Source: Actinoplanes italicus (GTDB lineage: Bacteria > Actinomycetota > Actinomycetes > Mycobacteriales > Micromonosporaceae). From it: DNA of 64,000 nt. The position numbers and the translations under genes are program-made. Each line of letters opens with the position of its first letter. Within the stretch, counting starts at the first letter, position 1. Shown piece by piece: positions 1 to 8,652 of this stretch. The stretch is taken from NCBI RefSeq assembly GCF_003001815.1, contig NZ_PVMZ01000001.1, positions 62,001-126,000 on the forward strand. Reading direction: 5' to 3'. The notes beneath the pieces were generated by a model. It saw only the letters and a program-made list of their open reading frames with translations. It was not told where the DNA came from and ran no database searches.

Positions 1-423
1 ACCGTCGTCGGTCTGCACGACCGCGGTCACCGGCGACTCCCAGAACACGTCGGCGCCGAGTTTGCGCAGGTTGTCGTAGAGGATCTCCTCGTTACGACTC
101 TGCTCCAGGATCTCGATGTACGGGTAAGCAGTGAGGTGTCCACCGAGCCGGCCGAGCGGGATACGGCCGAAGGCCCGCGCACCGAACCCGGGCGCGAGCG
201 CCTCAGCCCGATGCGCGGCCTCCAGCACCTGGTCGCCGATGCCGAGCTGGTCGTAGATCTCCAGGCTGCGCGCCTGCACGACGAGAGCACGTGATTCGGT
301 CGTCGGACCGTCCTTGCCGTCCGCGACGATCACCTGCACTCCGAGCCTGGTCAGCCAGTTGGCGAGCATCAGCCCGGTCGGGCCGGCGCCCACCACGAGC
401 ACCTCGCAAGACAGCTCGGCCAT
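1..423 (-). CDS. FAD-dependent monooxygenase, N-terminal part (cut by window edge)
   Basis: Only the first 141 residues lie in the window; the gene runs off the left edge. Translation from the ATG at 423 gives a Rossmann-type FAD-binding start with the dinucleotide motif GAGPTG near residues 10-15, followed by a strand and an acidic residue (VIVADG). This is typical of the aromatic hydroxylase family of flavoprotein monooxygenases (PheA/TfdB, UbiH-like). The stretch ESRALVVQARSLEIYDQLG, with the conserved Arg after the first strand, fits that family. The family hydroxylates aromatic or polyketide substrates using NAD(P)H and oxygen; the substrate cannot be told from this fragment. It begins 14 bp after the stop of the M20 peptidase on the same strand, so the two are probably co-transcribed. 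Confidence 0.82.
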   Translation of the reverse strand, partial: MAELSCEVLVVGAGPTGLMLANWLTRLGVQVIVADGKDGPTTESRALVVQARSLEIYDQLGIGDQVLEAAHRAEALAPGFGARAFGRIPLGRLGGHLTAYPYIEILEQSRNEEILYDNLRKLGADVFWESPVTAVVQTDDG

Positions 424-437
424 CGGCCACCCCGTTT

Positions 438-1790
438 CTACCTCGTCAGTGTCTCCGCGACGTTCTTGAGCAGCAGGGCCTCGGCCACGCAGACCCGCTC
501 GAACTCACCCAGGTGCAGGCTCTCGTCCGGGCCGTGTGCCGCCGAGTAGGGGTCCTCCACACCGGTCACCAGGATCGCGGCACCGGGGAAGAGTTCCTGG
601 AAGGTGGCGATGAACGGGATCGACCCGCCGACACCCATGTCCACCGGGTCGGTGCCGTCCCACGCGGAACGGAACGCGGCACGGGCCGCGTCGTACACCG
701 GGCCGGTCGCGTCGATCACGCACGGCGCGCCGTCGCTCTCCAGCGTGATCTCCAGCTGGGCGCCCCAGGGAACGTGCTTCTCCAGGTGGGCGCGGACCGC
801 CTCGAACGCCGACTTCGGGTCCTCGCCGGGCGCCAGCCGCACACTGATCTTGGCCTTGGCGCTGGGCTGCAACGCGTTCGCCGCCTCCAGCGTGCGCGGG
901 GCGTCGATGCCGAGCACCGAGACGGACGGCTTGGTCCAGATGCGGTCGGTGATCGTGCCCTTGCCGATCAGCTCGACACCGTCGAGGATGCCGGACTCGT
1001 GCCGGAACCGGTCGGCGGGATAGTCGACGCTGGCGCCCTCACGTCCGACCAGCCCGGCCACCGCGACCTCGCCGTCGTCGTCGTGCAACGTCGCCAGCAG
1101 GCGCACCAGGGCGATCAGCGCATCCGGCACAGGTCCGCCGAACATGCCGCTGTGCACCGCGCTCTTGAGCACCTTGACCTCGGCGAACAGGTTGACCAGA
1201 CCGCGCAGAGAGGTGGTCAGCGCGGGCTGTCCGATGTCCCAGTTGCCGGAGTCGGCGATCACGATCACGTCGGAGCGCAGCTCCTCCAGGTGCTCATGGA
1301 TGATCGTGTCGAGGGAGTCGGAGCCATACTCCTCCTCGCCCTCGACGAAGACCACCACGCCGACCGGCAGCTGGTCGCCGAACGCGCGCAGCGCCGCGAT
1401 GTGCGCCATCACACCCGCCTTGTCATCGGCCGCGCCACGGCCGTAGAGGCGGCCGTCGCGTTCCACCGGCTCGAACGGGTCACTCGTCCACAATCCCGGA
1501 TCGCCGGCCGGCTGCACATCGTGATGCGCGTAGAGCAACACGGTCGGTGCACCGGCCGGCGCTGCCTTACGACCGATCAGGGCAGGCTGGCCACCGTGCC
1601 GGACGATCTGGGTGTCGAGCCCGCACCCGCGCAACAACTCGGCGACCGCCTCGGCGGACCGCTCGACATGCGAGTGGTCGAAACCTTCGAAAGCGATGCC
1701 CGGGATCCGCACCAGCCGTTCCAGGTCGGCGCGGACACCGGGCATCTCACGCCGGATTGCGGCGCGCAGATCGGATTCACTCAGGCTCAT
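438..1790 (-). CDS. M20 family dipeptidase / metallopeptidase
   Basis: Zinc-dependent exopeptidase or amidohydrolase of about 450 residues, the usual length of M20 (CNDP/PepV/ArgE/DapE) enzymes. Visible family signatures are the first metal-binding segment YAHHDVQP, the bridging aspartate in GAADDKAG, the catalytic glutamate pair in EGEEEYGS, and the late histidine segment SAAHGPDES. A dimerisation lid domain occupies the middle third. I place the start at the ATG at 1790 (MSLSESDL); an in-frame TTG ten codons upstream has no better ribosome site. The enzyme probably acts in the cytoplasm on dipeptides or N-acyl amino acids. It sits between an M48 protease gene (51 bp upstream) and a flavin monooxygenase gene on the same strand. 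Confidence 0.88.
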   Translation of the reverse strand: MSLSESDLRAAIRREMPGVRADLERLVRIPGIAFEGFDHSHVERSAEAVAELLRGCGLDTQIVRHGGQPALIGRKAAPAGAPTVLLYAHHDVQPAGDPGLWTSDPFEPVERDGRLYGRGAADDKAGVMAHIAALRAFGDQLPVGVVVFVEGEEEYGSDSLDTIIHEHLEELRSDVIVIADSGNWDIGQPALTTSLRGLVNLFAEVKVLKSAVHSGMFGGPVPDALIALVRLLATLHDDDGEVAVAGLVGREGASVDYPADRFRHESGILDGVELIGKGTITDRIWTKPSVSVLGIDAPRTLEAANALQPSAKAKISVRLAPGEDPKSAFEAVRAHLEKHVPWGAQLEITLESDGAPCVIDATGPVYDAARAAFRSAWDGTDPVDMGVGGSIPFIATFQELFPGAAILVTGVEDPYSAAHGPDESLHLGEFERVCVAEALLLKNVAETLTR

Positions 1791-1841
1791 GCCGCCGATC
1801 GTAGGCCGGGACTGTGACAAGCACCCGGCCCGATCGGTGGA

Positions 1842-2921
1842 TCATGCGTCTGGCGTACCCTCCCCGCCATTCGTCCCGCGGGTGCGCCGGGCCGCGTCGG
1901 TGGCCCAGTTGTACGCCTTGCCGGCCGCCGTCCCGGCCATGTCGGCGGCACCGCCGCCAAGCCGCCGCACCAGGGCCACCAGCGGATCCTGGGAGGAGGC
2001 GAAGTCCTCCTGGTACTGCTTGGCGGCTGCCTTCACGTCCTCACTGACCGAGGCGTCGCCGTCCGAGTCGCGGCGGGGGTATTCGCCGCCGACGATCCGG
2101 GCGTACTCTCCCGAGTCGATCCACTTGCGCAGCTCAGCGGCCCGGGCGACGGGCACCGGGTGGCTGCTCCACGCGGTCATGCCGAGCTTGTGGAGGCTGT
2201 CGCGCAGGTCGCCGCCACCCTCGTACTCGGCGGCCTGCTCCAGGAACGCCGCCGTGTCGATCTGCGACAGGTCGCCGCCGCCCGCCATCTTCATCAGCAG
2301 CCGCAGCGAGGCGGCCGGGTCCTGACCGGCGAGCAGGCCGGCCCGGTCGGCGGAGAGCTCGGCCTTGCGCCACCACTCATACATCGCCGCGATGATCGCC
2401 CGCAGCGCGAACACGCCCACCGGCAGCCAGCTGATGTTCGCCAGCCAGCCGGTCAGGATCTTCATGATCGTCTTGTAGACGGCGTGGCCGCTGCGGACGT
2501 GCCCGATCTCGTGCCCGAGCAGGGCACGCAACTCGTCGTCGTCGAGTTTCTCCACCGCACCCGTGGTGATCACGATGAACGGCCGGTCCAGGCCGATCGC
2601 CTGCCCGTTGATCATCGGGTTCTGCGTCACGTAGAGCTCGGGCAGCTCGGCCACGTCGAGCGTGCTGGCCGCCTCGGTGAAACGCTGATAAACCCGCGGG
2701 TACTGCCGGTGGTCGACCCGGATCGCCCCGGCCAGGAACATGAGCCGGAACCCACGCTCGTTCCACATGCCGAAGAACGTCTTCACCACGTCGTCGAAAC
2801 CGCGCAGCTCCCGCAGAGCGGAGAGTGCGCCCCGATCGGCCGGGTGTTCCCAGGCCCGCGAGCTGATGCCGGTCAAGGTCACGCGACGGCGCGCCGGCCG
2901 GTTGTCGTCCTCGGTCGTCAT
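1842..2921 (-). CDS. M48 family metallopeptidase
   Basis: 359-residue zinc metalloprotease. The zinc motif HEIGH is at about residues 137-141, with the third ligand expected in the EL(S)ADRAG segment some 60 residues later. Flanking features fit M48 proteins of the HtpX/Ste24/LoiP group: the MINGQAIG-like segment before the active site and short hydrophobic stretches (LAGAIRVDH; a membrane-like segment around residues 150-180 after HEIGH). The start at 2921 (MTTEDD) is chosen because GGTGAGG lies six bases upstream; the frame stays open further upstream but has no comparable site. Likely role is membrane-protein quality control. It follows cobQ on the same strand after a 120 bp gap and precedes the M20 peptidase. 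Confidence 0.85.
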   Translation of the reverse strand: MTTEDDNRPARRRVTLTGISSRAWEHPADRGALSALRELRGFDDVVKTFFGMWNERGFRLMFLAGAIRVDHRQYPRVYQRFTEAASTLDVAELPELYVTQNPMINGQAIGLDRPFIVITTGAVEKLDDDELRALLGHEIGHVRSGHAVYKTIMKILTGWLANISWLPVGVFALRAIIAAMYEWWRKAELSADRAGLLAGQDPAASLRLLMKMAGGGDLSQIDTAAFLEQAAEYEGGGDLRDSLHKLGMTAWSSHPVPVARAAELRKWIDSGEYARIVGGEYPRRDSDGDASVSEDVKAAAKQYQEDFASSQDPLVALVRRLGGGAADMAGTAAGKAYNWATDAARRTRGTNGGEGTPDA

Positions 2922-3041
2922 CTGCCTCACCCCGTTCTCGCCGCTGCCGCGGCGTACGGGCCGCGCTTCCGGGCCCAACGTACGCCCGCGGCGCAACGCG
3001 TGTCCCCCGTCGGCACCCCGGAGAAGACCCTGAGAAAGTCC

Positions 3042-4568
3042 CTAGGGTGCGCCGGGCGGAAGGAACGGCATTCCGGGCGCAGGGCCCTTCTCGATCAGCC
3101 GCCACAGCGCGTCGGTGTCCAGGTGCTCCTCGACGAGATCTCCGAGTACGTCGAGAGCACGCTCACGGACCGCGGCGTAACGGGTGTCCGGAGCGACGGT
3201 GAAACCGTGCCGTCCGGCCTGGCGCGCGGCCTCGGTCAGGAACCGGCGGCGGAACCCGTCCGACTCGAACGCACCGTGCCAGTGCGTGCCGTAGACGTTC
3301 CCCGCCGCGGCACCCTCCGACCGGCCGTCGTCGTAGCGCAGCAGCGGTTCCGGCGCGCCCGTGGACACGTACCCATGATGAATCTCGTAACCCTGAACCG
3401 GCTCGCCCATGCCGGCCCCCGCGGATCTCGCCAGCGTCTTGCGGGCCGCGAAGGTGATCTCCACCGGCAGCAGGCCCAGCCCCGGCACCGTGCCCTGGGC
3501 GCTCTCCACCTCGTCGTGAATGCGTTCGGCGAGCATCTGGAACCCGCCGCAGATGCCCAGCAACGGCTTGCCGGCCCGCGCGTGCGTGCGGATCGCGTCG
3601 GCCAGACCGGTCTCCCGGAGCCAGGCGAGATCACTCACCGTGGCCTTGGAACCGGGAATCACCACGAGGTCCGCGTCGGCGATCTCGGCCGGTTCGACCG
3701 TCAGCCGCACCCTCACACCTGGTTCGGCGGCCAGCGCCTCGGCATCGGTGGCATTGGAGATCCTCGGGACGCGGATCACGGCGACGCGGAGCCATTCGGT
3801 CCCGCGGGGCGGTCCCGGGCGGCCCAGGAGCCTGCCGTACGCCAGCGAGTCCTCGGCGTCGAGCCAGACATCCAGATGGAACGGCAGGACCCCGTGCACC
3901 GGACGGCCGGTCACCTTGGTGATCATGTCCAGTCCGGGACGCAGGATTCCCAGGTCACCCCGGAACTTGTTGATCACGAAAGCGGAGACCAGCGCCTGAT
4001 CCTCCGGTGACAGCAGGGCCAGCGTGCCGAAGAACGCCGCGAACACGCCGCCCCGGTCGATGTCGCCGACCACCACGGTGGGCAGGCCGAACCGGCGGGC
4101 CAGGCCCATGTTCACGAAGTCGCCGTCGCGCAGGTTGATCTCGGTGGGGCTGCCGGCGCCCTCACAGATCACCACGTCGAAGTCGTTGCGCAGGTCCGCG
4201 AGGGCGGCGTGGGCGGTCTCCGCCAGTCTCGGGCGCAACGTTCGGTAGTTACCGGCCGTAACCGTGTCAACGGCCTCGCCCAGCAGGACCACCTGGCTGG
4301 AGCGGTCGCTGCCGGGCTTCAGCAGAACCGGGTTGAAGCGCAGGTCAGGGGCTGTGCCACAGGCGGCGGCCTGCATCGCCTGGGCGCGGCCGATCTCGCC
4401 GCCCCGGCCGTCGGCGGTCACCACCACCACCGAGTTGTTGGACATGTTCTGGGCCTTGTACGGGGCCACGCGCACGCCTTGGCGGTGCAGCCAGCGGCAG
4501 ACGCCGGCGGTGAGGACGCTCTTGCCGGCGTCCGAGGTGGTGCCGGCGATCAGAAGGCCGCCGGTCAT
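3042..4568 (-). CDS. cobQ: Cobyric acid synthase CobQ
   Basis: 508-residue glutamine-dependent amidotransferase that amidates four side-chain carboxyls of adenosylcobyrinic acid a,c-diamide to give cobyric acid, in the late cobalamin pathway. The N-terminal dethiobiotin-synthetase-like ATPase domain starts with a P-loop variant (GTTSDAGKS, about residues 9-17) and the family segment [10 protein letters not shown]. The C-terminal class I glutaminase domain has the nucleophile Cys340 in GICGGFQML and a late histidine in THWHG. Length matches the family (about 490-510). The start ATG overlaps the end of cobD by four bases (ATGA), so the two are translationally coupled. No cobalamin riboswitch is visible upstream of the pair. 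Confidence 0.96.
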   Translation of the reverse strand: MTGGLLIAGTTSDAGKSVLTAGVCRWLHRQGVRVAPYKAQNMSNNSVVVVTADGRGGEIGRAQAMQAAACGTAPDLRFNPVLLKPGSDRSSQVVLLGEAVDTVTAGNYRTLRPRLAETAHAALADLRNDFDVVICEGAGSPTEINLRDGDFVNMGLARRFGLPTVVVGDIDRGGVFAAFFGTLALLSPEDQALVSAFVINKFRGDLGILRPGLDMITKVTGRPVHGVLPFHLDVWLDAEDSLAYGRLLGRPGPPRGTEWLRVAVIRVPRISNATDAEALAAEPGVRVRLTVEPAEIADADLVVIPGSKATVSDLAWLRETGLADAIRTHARAGKPLLGICGGFQMLAERIHDEVESAQGTVPGLGLLPVEITFAARKTLARSAGAGMGEPVQGYEIHHGYVSTGAPEPLLRYDDGRSEGAAAGNVYGTHWHGAFESDGFRRRFLTEAARQAGRHGFTVAPDTRYAAVRERALDVLGDLVEEHLDTDALWRLIEKGPAPGMPFLPPGAP

Positions 4569-5599
4569 GATCGGGGTCGCCGGAAGAGTCGTCGGGGCGT
4601 GGTGCGGTGCGGCCCTTCGGGCCCCTCCCCTCCCCCGCCGCCTCCACCGGCTGTGATCGTTCCCCGGGCCGCGGCCACGGCAGCCGCCAGCACGACAGCC
4701 ACCGCGCCCACCGCCCCCGACACCCGCGCCGCCCGCCGCAGATGCACAGCCGACGGCCGGGGCCCGTCGCCGAGGAACGGCCGCGTTTCACTTCGTCCGA
4801 AATAGACGTTGCGCCCGCCGAGCCTCACCCCCAGCGCCCCCGCCATCGCCGACTCGCACTGCCCCGCGTTCGGCGACGGATGGTCGTCCCGGTCACGCCG
4901 CCAAACGCGCAGCGTCTCCTTCGGCGTTCCGCCCGCGATCGGCGCGACCACGGCGGTCAACAGCCCGGTGAGCCGGGACGGCGCCAGGTTGAGCACGTCG
5001 TCGAGCCGCGCCGACGGTGTACCGAATCGCGCGTACCGCGGCGACCGGTGCCCGACCATGGCGTCGAGCGTGTTGGCCGCGCGGTATCCGAGTAGCCCGG
5101 CCGGACCGAGGACGGCGCCCCAGAGCAGTGGGGCGACGACCGCGTCGGACGTGTTCTCGGCGACGGATTCGACGGTGGCCCGGGCCAGTTCGGGCTCGTC
5201 GAGTGCGGACGGGTCGCGTCCGCACAGGTGGCCGAGCCGGTTCCGGGCGGCCGGCAGGTCGCCGGCTTCGAGGTGGCGGGCCATTGTCCGGGCCTCGCGG
5301 CGCAGGGTGCGGCCGCCGAGCACGGTCCAGGTGGCCGCGGTGGTGAGCGCGAACCGGGCGACCGGGTGGTGGCGGGTGGCCCGGCCGGCGGCGAGCCCGG
5401 CCAGGACGGGCACGCCGACGGCGATGGCGGTGAAGGCCGTCCCGGCGGTGCGGCTGGGACGGTGGATGCGTTTCTCGAGGGCGCCGGCGGCGGTGCCGAA
5501 GCCGGCGACAGGGTGCAGGCGTCGTGGATCTCCGAGGGCCGCGTCGAGCAGGTATCCGGCGATGAGGCCGGCGGCGTCCGCGGCCCAGCGTCGTGTCAC
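4565..5599 (-). CDS. cobD: Adenosylcobinamide-phosphate synthase CobD/CbiB
   Basis: 344-residue integral membrane enzyme that attaches the aminopropanol (phosphate) linker to cobyric acid, making adenosylcobinamide (phosphate). It is the partner step to CobQ encoded directly downstream. Family signatures: the N-terminal [17 protein letters not shown], the [12 protein letters not shown] segment, and [21 protein letters not shown] near the C-terminal third. There are several hydrophobic helices. The start is GTG at 5599, two bases after the stop of the upstream small gene. The gene overlaps cobQ by four bases. The C-terminal tail after about residue 310 is Gly/Pro-rich and probably disordered. 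Confidence 0.95.
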   Translation of the reverse strand: MTRRWAADAAGLIAGYLLDAALGDPRRLHPVAGFGTAAGALEKRIHRPSRTAGTAFTAIAVGVPVLAGLAAGRATRHHPVARFALTTAATWTVLGGRTLRREARTMARHLEAGDLPAARNRLGHLCGRDPSALDEPELARATVESVAENTSDAVVAPLLWGAVLGPAGLLGYRAANTLDAMVGHRSPRYARFGTPSARLDDVLNLAPSRLTGLLTAVVAPIAGGTPKETLRVWRRDRDDHPSPNAGQCESAMAGALGVRLGGRNVYFGRSETRPFLGDGPRPSAVHLRRAARVSGAVGAVAVVLAAAVAAARGTITAGGGGGGGEGPEGPHRTTPRRLFRRPRS

Positions 5600-5601
5600 G
5601 G

Positions 5602-6072
5602 TCAGCGGCCGAACGGAGTGAGGTCGAAGGCCCAGACCGCGAGGATCGGGGAGTCCTGGGCGCTGTCGTCGGGGAAGGGCACCGGTTCGAGTTCGCCCCA
5701 GACGATGGCGCCGGGCGCCCGGTCCTCGAGGAATTCGACGACTATGGCCCGCAGGTCGGCGGTGACCTGGTAGTCGGCGGTGAACGGCAGGTCGCTGGGT
5801 TTGCAGGTGCCGGTCGAGCAGCGCAGCTGACCGGCTATGGCGTCGTGCCAGACGTAGAACGTCGCGGTGCCCTGGTGTCCGGCTCCGGCGACCTGGTCGC
5901 GTAGTCCGGTGGCGGTCTCCTCGAACGCGGTCACGACCTCGTCCGCGGACAGGCCCATGCGTTCGTGGGGCGGGGCGCTGAACCAGATGGTGTTGGCGTC
6001 CTCGGCCGACTGATCCTCCGGCGATAGCACCACCGTCTCGGTCACGATGGCGCGGATGTCCTTCAGCAGCAC
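5602..6072 (-). CDS. Conserved-looking hypothetical protein, 156 aa
   Basis: Soluble 156-residue acidic protein that I do not recognise. It begins MLLKDIRAIVTETVVLSP and contains two cysteines in a short CSTGTC segment near residues 85-90. No signal peptide or membrane segment is visible, and the composition suggests a compact alpha/beta fold. Codon use (strong G/C at third positions) is that of a real gene. Its TGA stop is only two bases before the GTG start of cobD, so it is the first gene of a probable three-gene transcript with cobD and cobQ. The link to cobalamin synthesis is positional only. Confidence 0.7.
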   Translation of the reverse strand: MLLKDIRAIVTETVVLSPEDQSAEDANTIWFSAPPHERMGLSADEVVTAFEETATGLRDQVAGAGHQGTATFYVWHDAIAGQLRCSTGTCKPSDLPFTADYQVTADLRAIVVEFLEDRAPGAIVWGELEPVPFPDDSAQDSPILAVWAFDLTPFGR

Positions 6073-6381
6073 GGGTTCAGTCTGCCGGTTGGCGATGCGG
6101 GTAGCCCACCCGGGCCGCTCCGACGGCCGGTTGGTTCCGTCGGCACGATCGGCCCATCCCGATAGAAGGAATCCATGAGCGTCGACTAAACCCAGGTGAA
6201 TACCCGTTGTGCCGCGGTTTCATTCGTCCCTCTTTCGTGGGACCGCGGCGGCCCGGCCGGTTCGTCGCTCCACCAGGGCGATGGCGGGGACGTGATCGCG
6301 GGTCCGGCCGGGCCGCCGGGCGCCGCCGCGCCCGGCCGTCAGCAGGGATTCGACGGCGGGGGAGGCGGCTGGGGGAAGGTC
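6073..6381. other. Intergenic region with a stem-loop, no gene seen
   Basis: About 309 bp between the start of the 156-residue gene and the end of the ssb gene, both on the minus strand. No reading frame with convincing codon bias is present. The half nearest ssb carries an 8 bp perfect inverted repeat (6306-6313 GGCCGGGC with 6330-6337 GCCCGGCC), plausibly the ssb terminator. The other half presumably carries the promoter for the 156-residue gene and cobDQ, but I cannot point to a clear -10/-35 pair. Confidence 0.6.
6306..6337 (-). terminator. GC-rich stem-loop downstream of ssb
   Basis: Perfect 8 bp arms (GGCCGGGC / GCCCGGCC) separated by 16 bases that can pair further (GCCGGGCG...CCGC). 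It lies about 45 bp past the stop of ssb on the minus strand. There is no U-tract, as is common for actinobacterial terminators. Confidence 0.45.
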
Positions 6382-7029
6382 TCAGGCCGCGACGGGTTCC
6401 CGGCGGGGTGTGCGCCGGACGCGGCGGGTCTCGGTGGGCGGTTCGGAGTCGGGTCCGGCCGGGGCGGGGTCGTCGCCGGGTTCGGCGGTCTCGTCGGCGA
6501 TGCCGGCGACGACTTCGAGGAACGTGGGTCCGTCGTCGTCGGGCAGGCGCTCGGGCAGGCCGTCGCCGAAGCCGACGGGGACCTCCTCGCCGTCGAGTGC
6601 GACGGTCGCCTCGCCGCGGATCATCGCGTCGGAGTCGGGTCCTTCGATCATGCTGCTGGCGGCGGGCTTGCTGCGGTAGAAGCGTGCGCGGCCGCGGTTG
6701 AGGTCGTGGCCGATGGCGTAGGCCTCCATCTCGTAGGAGATGCGGTTGTTGTTGTCGTCGTCGACCCAGTCGCGGGTGTAGATGCGGCCGTAGACGACGA
6801 TCGGGTCGCCGACGGCGATGGACGAGGCGACGTTCTCGGCGAGGCGGCGCCAGGCACTGACCCGGACGCGGAGGCTGTGGCCGTCGACCCAGGCACCGGT
6901 CTCCCGGTCGTACCGGCGGGAGGTGGAGGCGACGCGGAAGTTGGCGACGAGGGTGTTGTCGCTGCTGGTGCGCCGCCACTCGGGGGCGGTGAGTACGTTG
7001 CCGATCACGGCGAGGGTGGTCTCGAACAC
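6382..7029 (-). CDS. ssb: Single-stranded DNA-binding protein (SSB)
   Basis: 215 residues. The N-terminal OB-fold (about residues 1-115) has the SSB landmarks: GNVLTAPEWR, the strand ANFRVASTSRRYD, SLRVRVSAWRRLAENVASS and GDPIVVYGRIYTRDW. The C-terminal half is long, acidic and Pro-rich, but it ends in a basic Arg-rich tail rather than the DDDIPF tip that recruits partner proteins in the housekeeping SSB. This suggests a second, specialised SSB paralogue of the kind found in actinobacteria for competence, sporulation or stress. Start is GTG at 7029 with GGAGAG seven bases upstream. It is divergent from the hydrolase gene. Confidence 0.9.
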   Translation of the reverse strand: MFETTLAVIGNVLTAPEWRRTSSDNTLVANFRVASTSRRYDRETGAWVDGHSLRVRVSAWRRLAENVASSIAVGDPIVVYGRIYTRDWVDDDNNNRISYEMEAYAIGHDLNRGRARFYRSKPAASSMIEGPDSDAMIRGEATVALDGEEVPVGFGDGLPERLPDDDGPTFLEVVAGIADETAEPGDDPAPAGPDSEPPTETRRVRRTPRREPVAA

Positions 7030-7199
7030 GGTTCTTCTCTCCTGTGCGGGTCCTGTGCTGCGAACGGGTTCGAGATTGCGTCACCGGCGATGATCTTGCG
7101 GTTACCGATTGTGGACAGCGGCGGATTGTGGATGGCGGGGACGGGCGATGGCGGATCTGATATGGCGCAACAGGCCGTACCCATGGGTAACCTGGGGGC

Positions 7200-8282
7200 G
7201 TGGAGACCGACGTCCTCGGATGGCCGTACGAGCGGCACACCATCGATCTGGGCACTGACGACGAGGGGCCGGTCATCGCGACCCTGGTCCGCCGCCGGGC
7301 GGAGACACCCACCGGACGGGCCGTGCTGCACGTCCACGGGTTCGTGGACTACTTCTTCCAGACCCACATGGCCGACTTCTTCGCCGAGCGGGGCTGGGAC
7401 TTCTATGCCCTCGACCTGCGCAAGTACGGCCGGAGCCTGCTCCCGCACCAGACGCCGAACTTCGCCCGCAGCCTGACGGACTACTTCCCGGAACTGGACG
7501 AGGCGGTCCGGATAATCCGCGAGGAGGACGGTCACGACCAGCTGCTGGTGGGCGGGCACTCGACGGGCGGCCTGATCACCTCGTTGTGGGCGCACACCCG
7601 CCGGGGCCGTGGACTGGTCGACGGACTGTTCCTGAACAGCCCGTTCTTCGACTTCAACCTGCCGTGGCTGATGCGCCGGCCATTGATGTCACTGGTGCTC
7701 GCGGCGAGCGCGCGTTCGCCGTACCGGAAGATGCCTGTCGCCTCTCTGGGTCTCTACGGCATGAGCCTGCACACCGACCATCACGGTGAGTGGGAATACG
7801 ACCTCGCCTGGAAGCCGATCCTCGGGTTCCCGGTGACGATGGGCTGGCTGGAGGCCATCCGCCGGGGTCAGCGCAAGCTGCGTTCCGGCCTGGCGATCGA
7901 CGTGCCGGTGCTGGTGGCCTGCTCGACCCGGACGTTCCGGGGGCGGGCATGGCACGATGACGTGCGGCTGACCGACTCGGTGCTGGACGTGGAGCACATC
8001 GTACGGTGGGCGCCGCGACTCGGCCCCAAGGTGACGATCGCCCGGTTCGACGGCGGCATGCACGACCTGACGCTCTCCGGCAAGGAGGTCCGGGTCGAGG
8101 TGTTCCGCGAGTTGGGACGATGGGTGGACGGTTTTCTTCCGGCTCCGGGCACTCCGCAGGAGGTGATTCCGCCCGCACCGGAGGATCAAGCGGGCATAGC
8201 CACCGCTCTGGAGGCCGCCGAGGCGGCGATCGAACACGGCACCGCCGACGAGGCGGACGACAAGTCCGGCACGACCGCCTAG
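7200..8282 (+). CDS. Alpha/beta hydrolase (serine aminopeptidase S33 / monoacylglycerol lipase type)
   Basis: 360-residue hydrolase. The nucleophile elbow GHSTGG places the catalytic serine at residue 121. The oxyanion/first-strand segment VLHVHGFVDYFFQTHMADFF and the DLRKYGRS segment are typical of lysophospholipase/monoacylglycerol-lipase-like members of hydrolase_4. The late histidine is probably in DGGMHDLTLS. No signal peptide, so it is cytoplasmic and probably cleaves lipid esters. The C-terminal 40 residues are acidic and Ala-rich. The GTG start at 7200 has GGGGG just upstream. The tRNA-Arg gene follows 18 bp after the stop. Confidence 0.85.
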   Translation: METDVLGWPYERHTIDLGTDDEGPVIATLVRRRAETPTGRAVLHVHGFVDYFFQTHMADFFAERGWDFYALDLRKYGRSLLPHQTPNFARSLTDYFPELDEAVRIIREEDGHDQLLVGGHSTGGLITSLWAHTRRGRGLVDGLFLNSPFFDFNLPWLMRRPLMSLVLAASARSPYRKMPVASLGLYGMSLHTDHHGEWEYDLAWKPILGFPVTMGWLEAIRRGQRKLRSGLAIDVPVLVACSTRTFRGRAWHDDVRLTDSVLDVEHIVRWAPRLGPKVTIARFDGGMHDLTLSGKEVRVEVFRELGRWVDGFLPAPGTPQEVIPPAPEDQAGIATALEAAEAAIEHGTADEADDKSGTTA

Positions 8283-8300
8283 TATGTGCTGGCTAGGCCA

Positions 8301-8373
8301 GCGCTCGTAGCTCAGCGGATAGAGCAACGGACTTCTAATCCGTCGGTCGCAGGTTCGAATCCTGCCGGGCGCG
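8301..8373 (+). tRNA. tRNA-Arg (anticodon UCU)
   Basis: A full cloverleaf can be drawn: acceptor arms GCGCTCG (8301-8307) and CGGGCGC (8366-8372), D-arm GCTC...GAGC, anticodon stem ACGGA/TCCGT around the loop CTTCTAA, and T-arm GCAGG-TTCGAAT-CCTGC. Anticodon TCT is at 8334-8336, reading the AGA codon, which is rare in this GC-rich genome. The discriminator is G and CCA is not encoded. No integrase or partial tRNA copy is nearby. Confidence 0.97.
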
Positions 8374-8413
8374 CAACCTCTGTCAACTTGATCGGTTGGC
8401 TTATCGTCACAGC

Positions 8414-8647
8414 GTGATCGCCGTTTTGGTGTTCGGTGTGGCTGTTCTCGGGCTTACCGTCGGGGTGTTGATCGGATTCGGGGTCGGCACGTCCCGGACC
8501 CGTGACGCGCTGAAGGTCAGGCGCTACGACGACGCCATCGCGGTTCTCGCCGATCTGGTCAACACTCCCGACGCGCTCGACCTGCGGGATCGGGCGCAGC
8601 GGATCCTTGCCGCGCATCGTGCGGCTCTTCCCGAGCAGGAGCACTGA
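8414..8647 (+). CDS. Small single-pass membrane protein, 77 aa
   Basis: Short protein with an N-terminal hydrophobic segment (about residues 1-25, VIAVLVFGVAVLGLTVGVLIG). A soluble helical tail of about 50 residues follows, containing YDDAIAVLADLVNTP and ending AALPEQEH; this resembles a TPR-like helix pair on a membrane anchor. I prefer the GTG at 8414; an in-frame TTG six codons upstream is possible. The gene ends five bases before the start of the SPFH protein gene, so the two are likely co-expressed and the small protein may be an accessory of the SPFH complex (inference from spacing). No function is known to me. Confidence 0.65.
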   Translation: MIAVLVFGVAVLGLTVGVLIGFGVGTSRTRDALKVRRYDDAIAVLADLVNTPDALDLRDRAQRILAAHRAALPEQEH

Positions 8648-8652
8648 TTCAG

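Noticed and set aside
291..4010. Long plus-strand open frames (for example 291-1817, 2160-4010) opposite the M20, M48 and cobQ genes
   Set aside because: They are antisense shadows of strongly supported minus-strand genes in GC-rich DNA; their products are Arg/Ala/Gly/His-rich with no domains.
3042..6381. Cobalamin riboswitch upstream of cobD/cobQ
   Set aside because: I looked for the B12-box-like sequence and did not find it in the region upstream of the small gene; absence is by eye only.
8301..8373. tRNA-Arg as an attachment site for an integrated element
   Set aside because: No integrase, excisionase or repeated tRNA 3' end is seen nearby; flanking genes look chromosomal.
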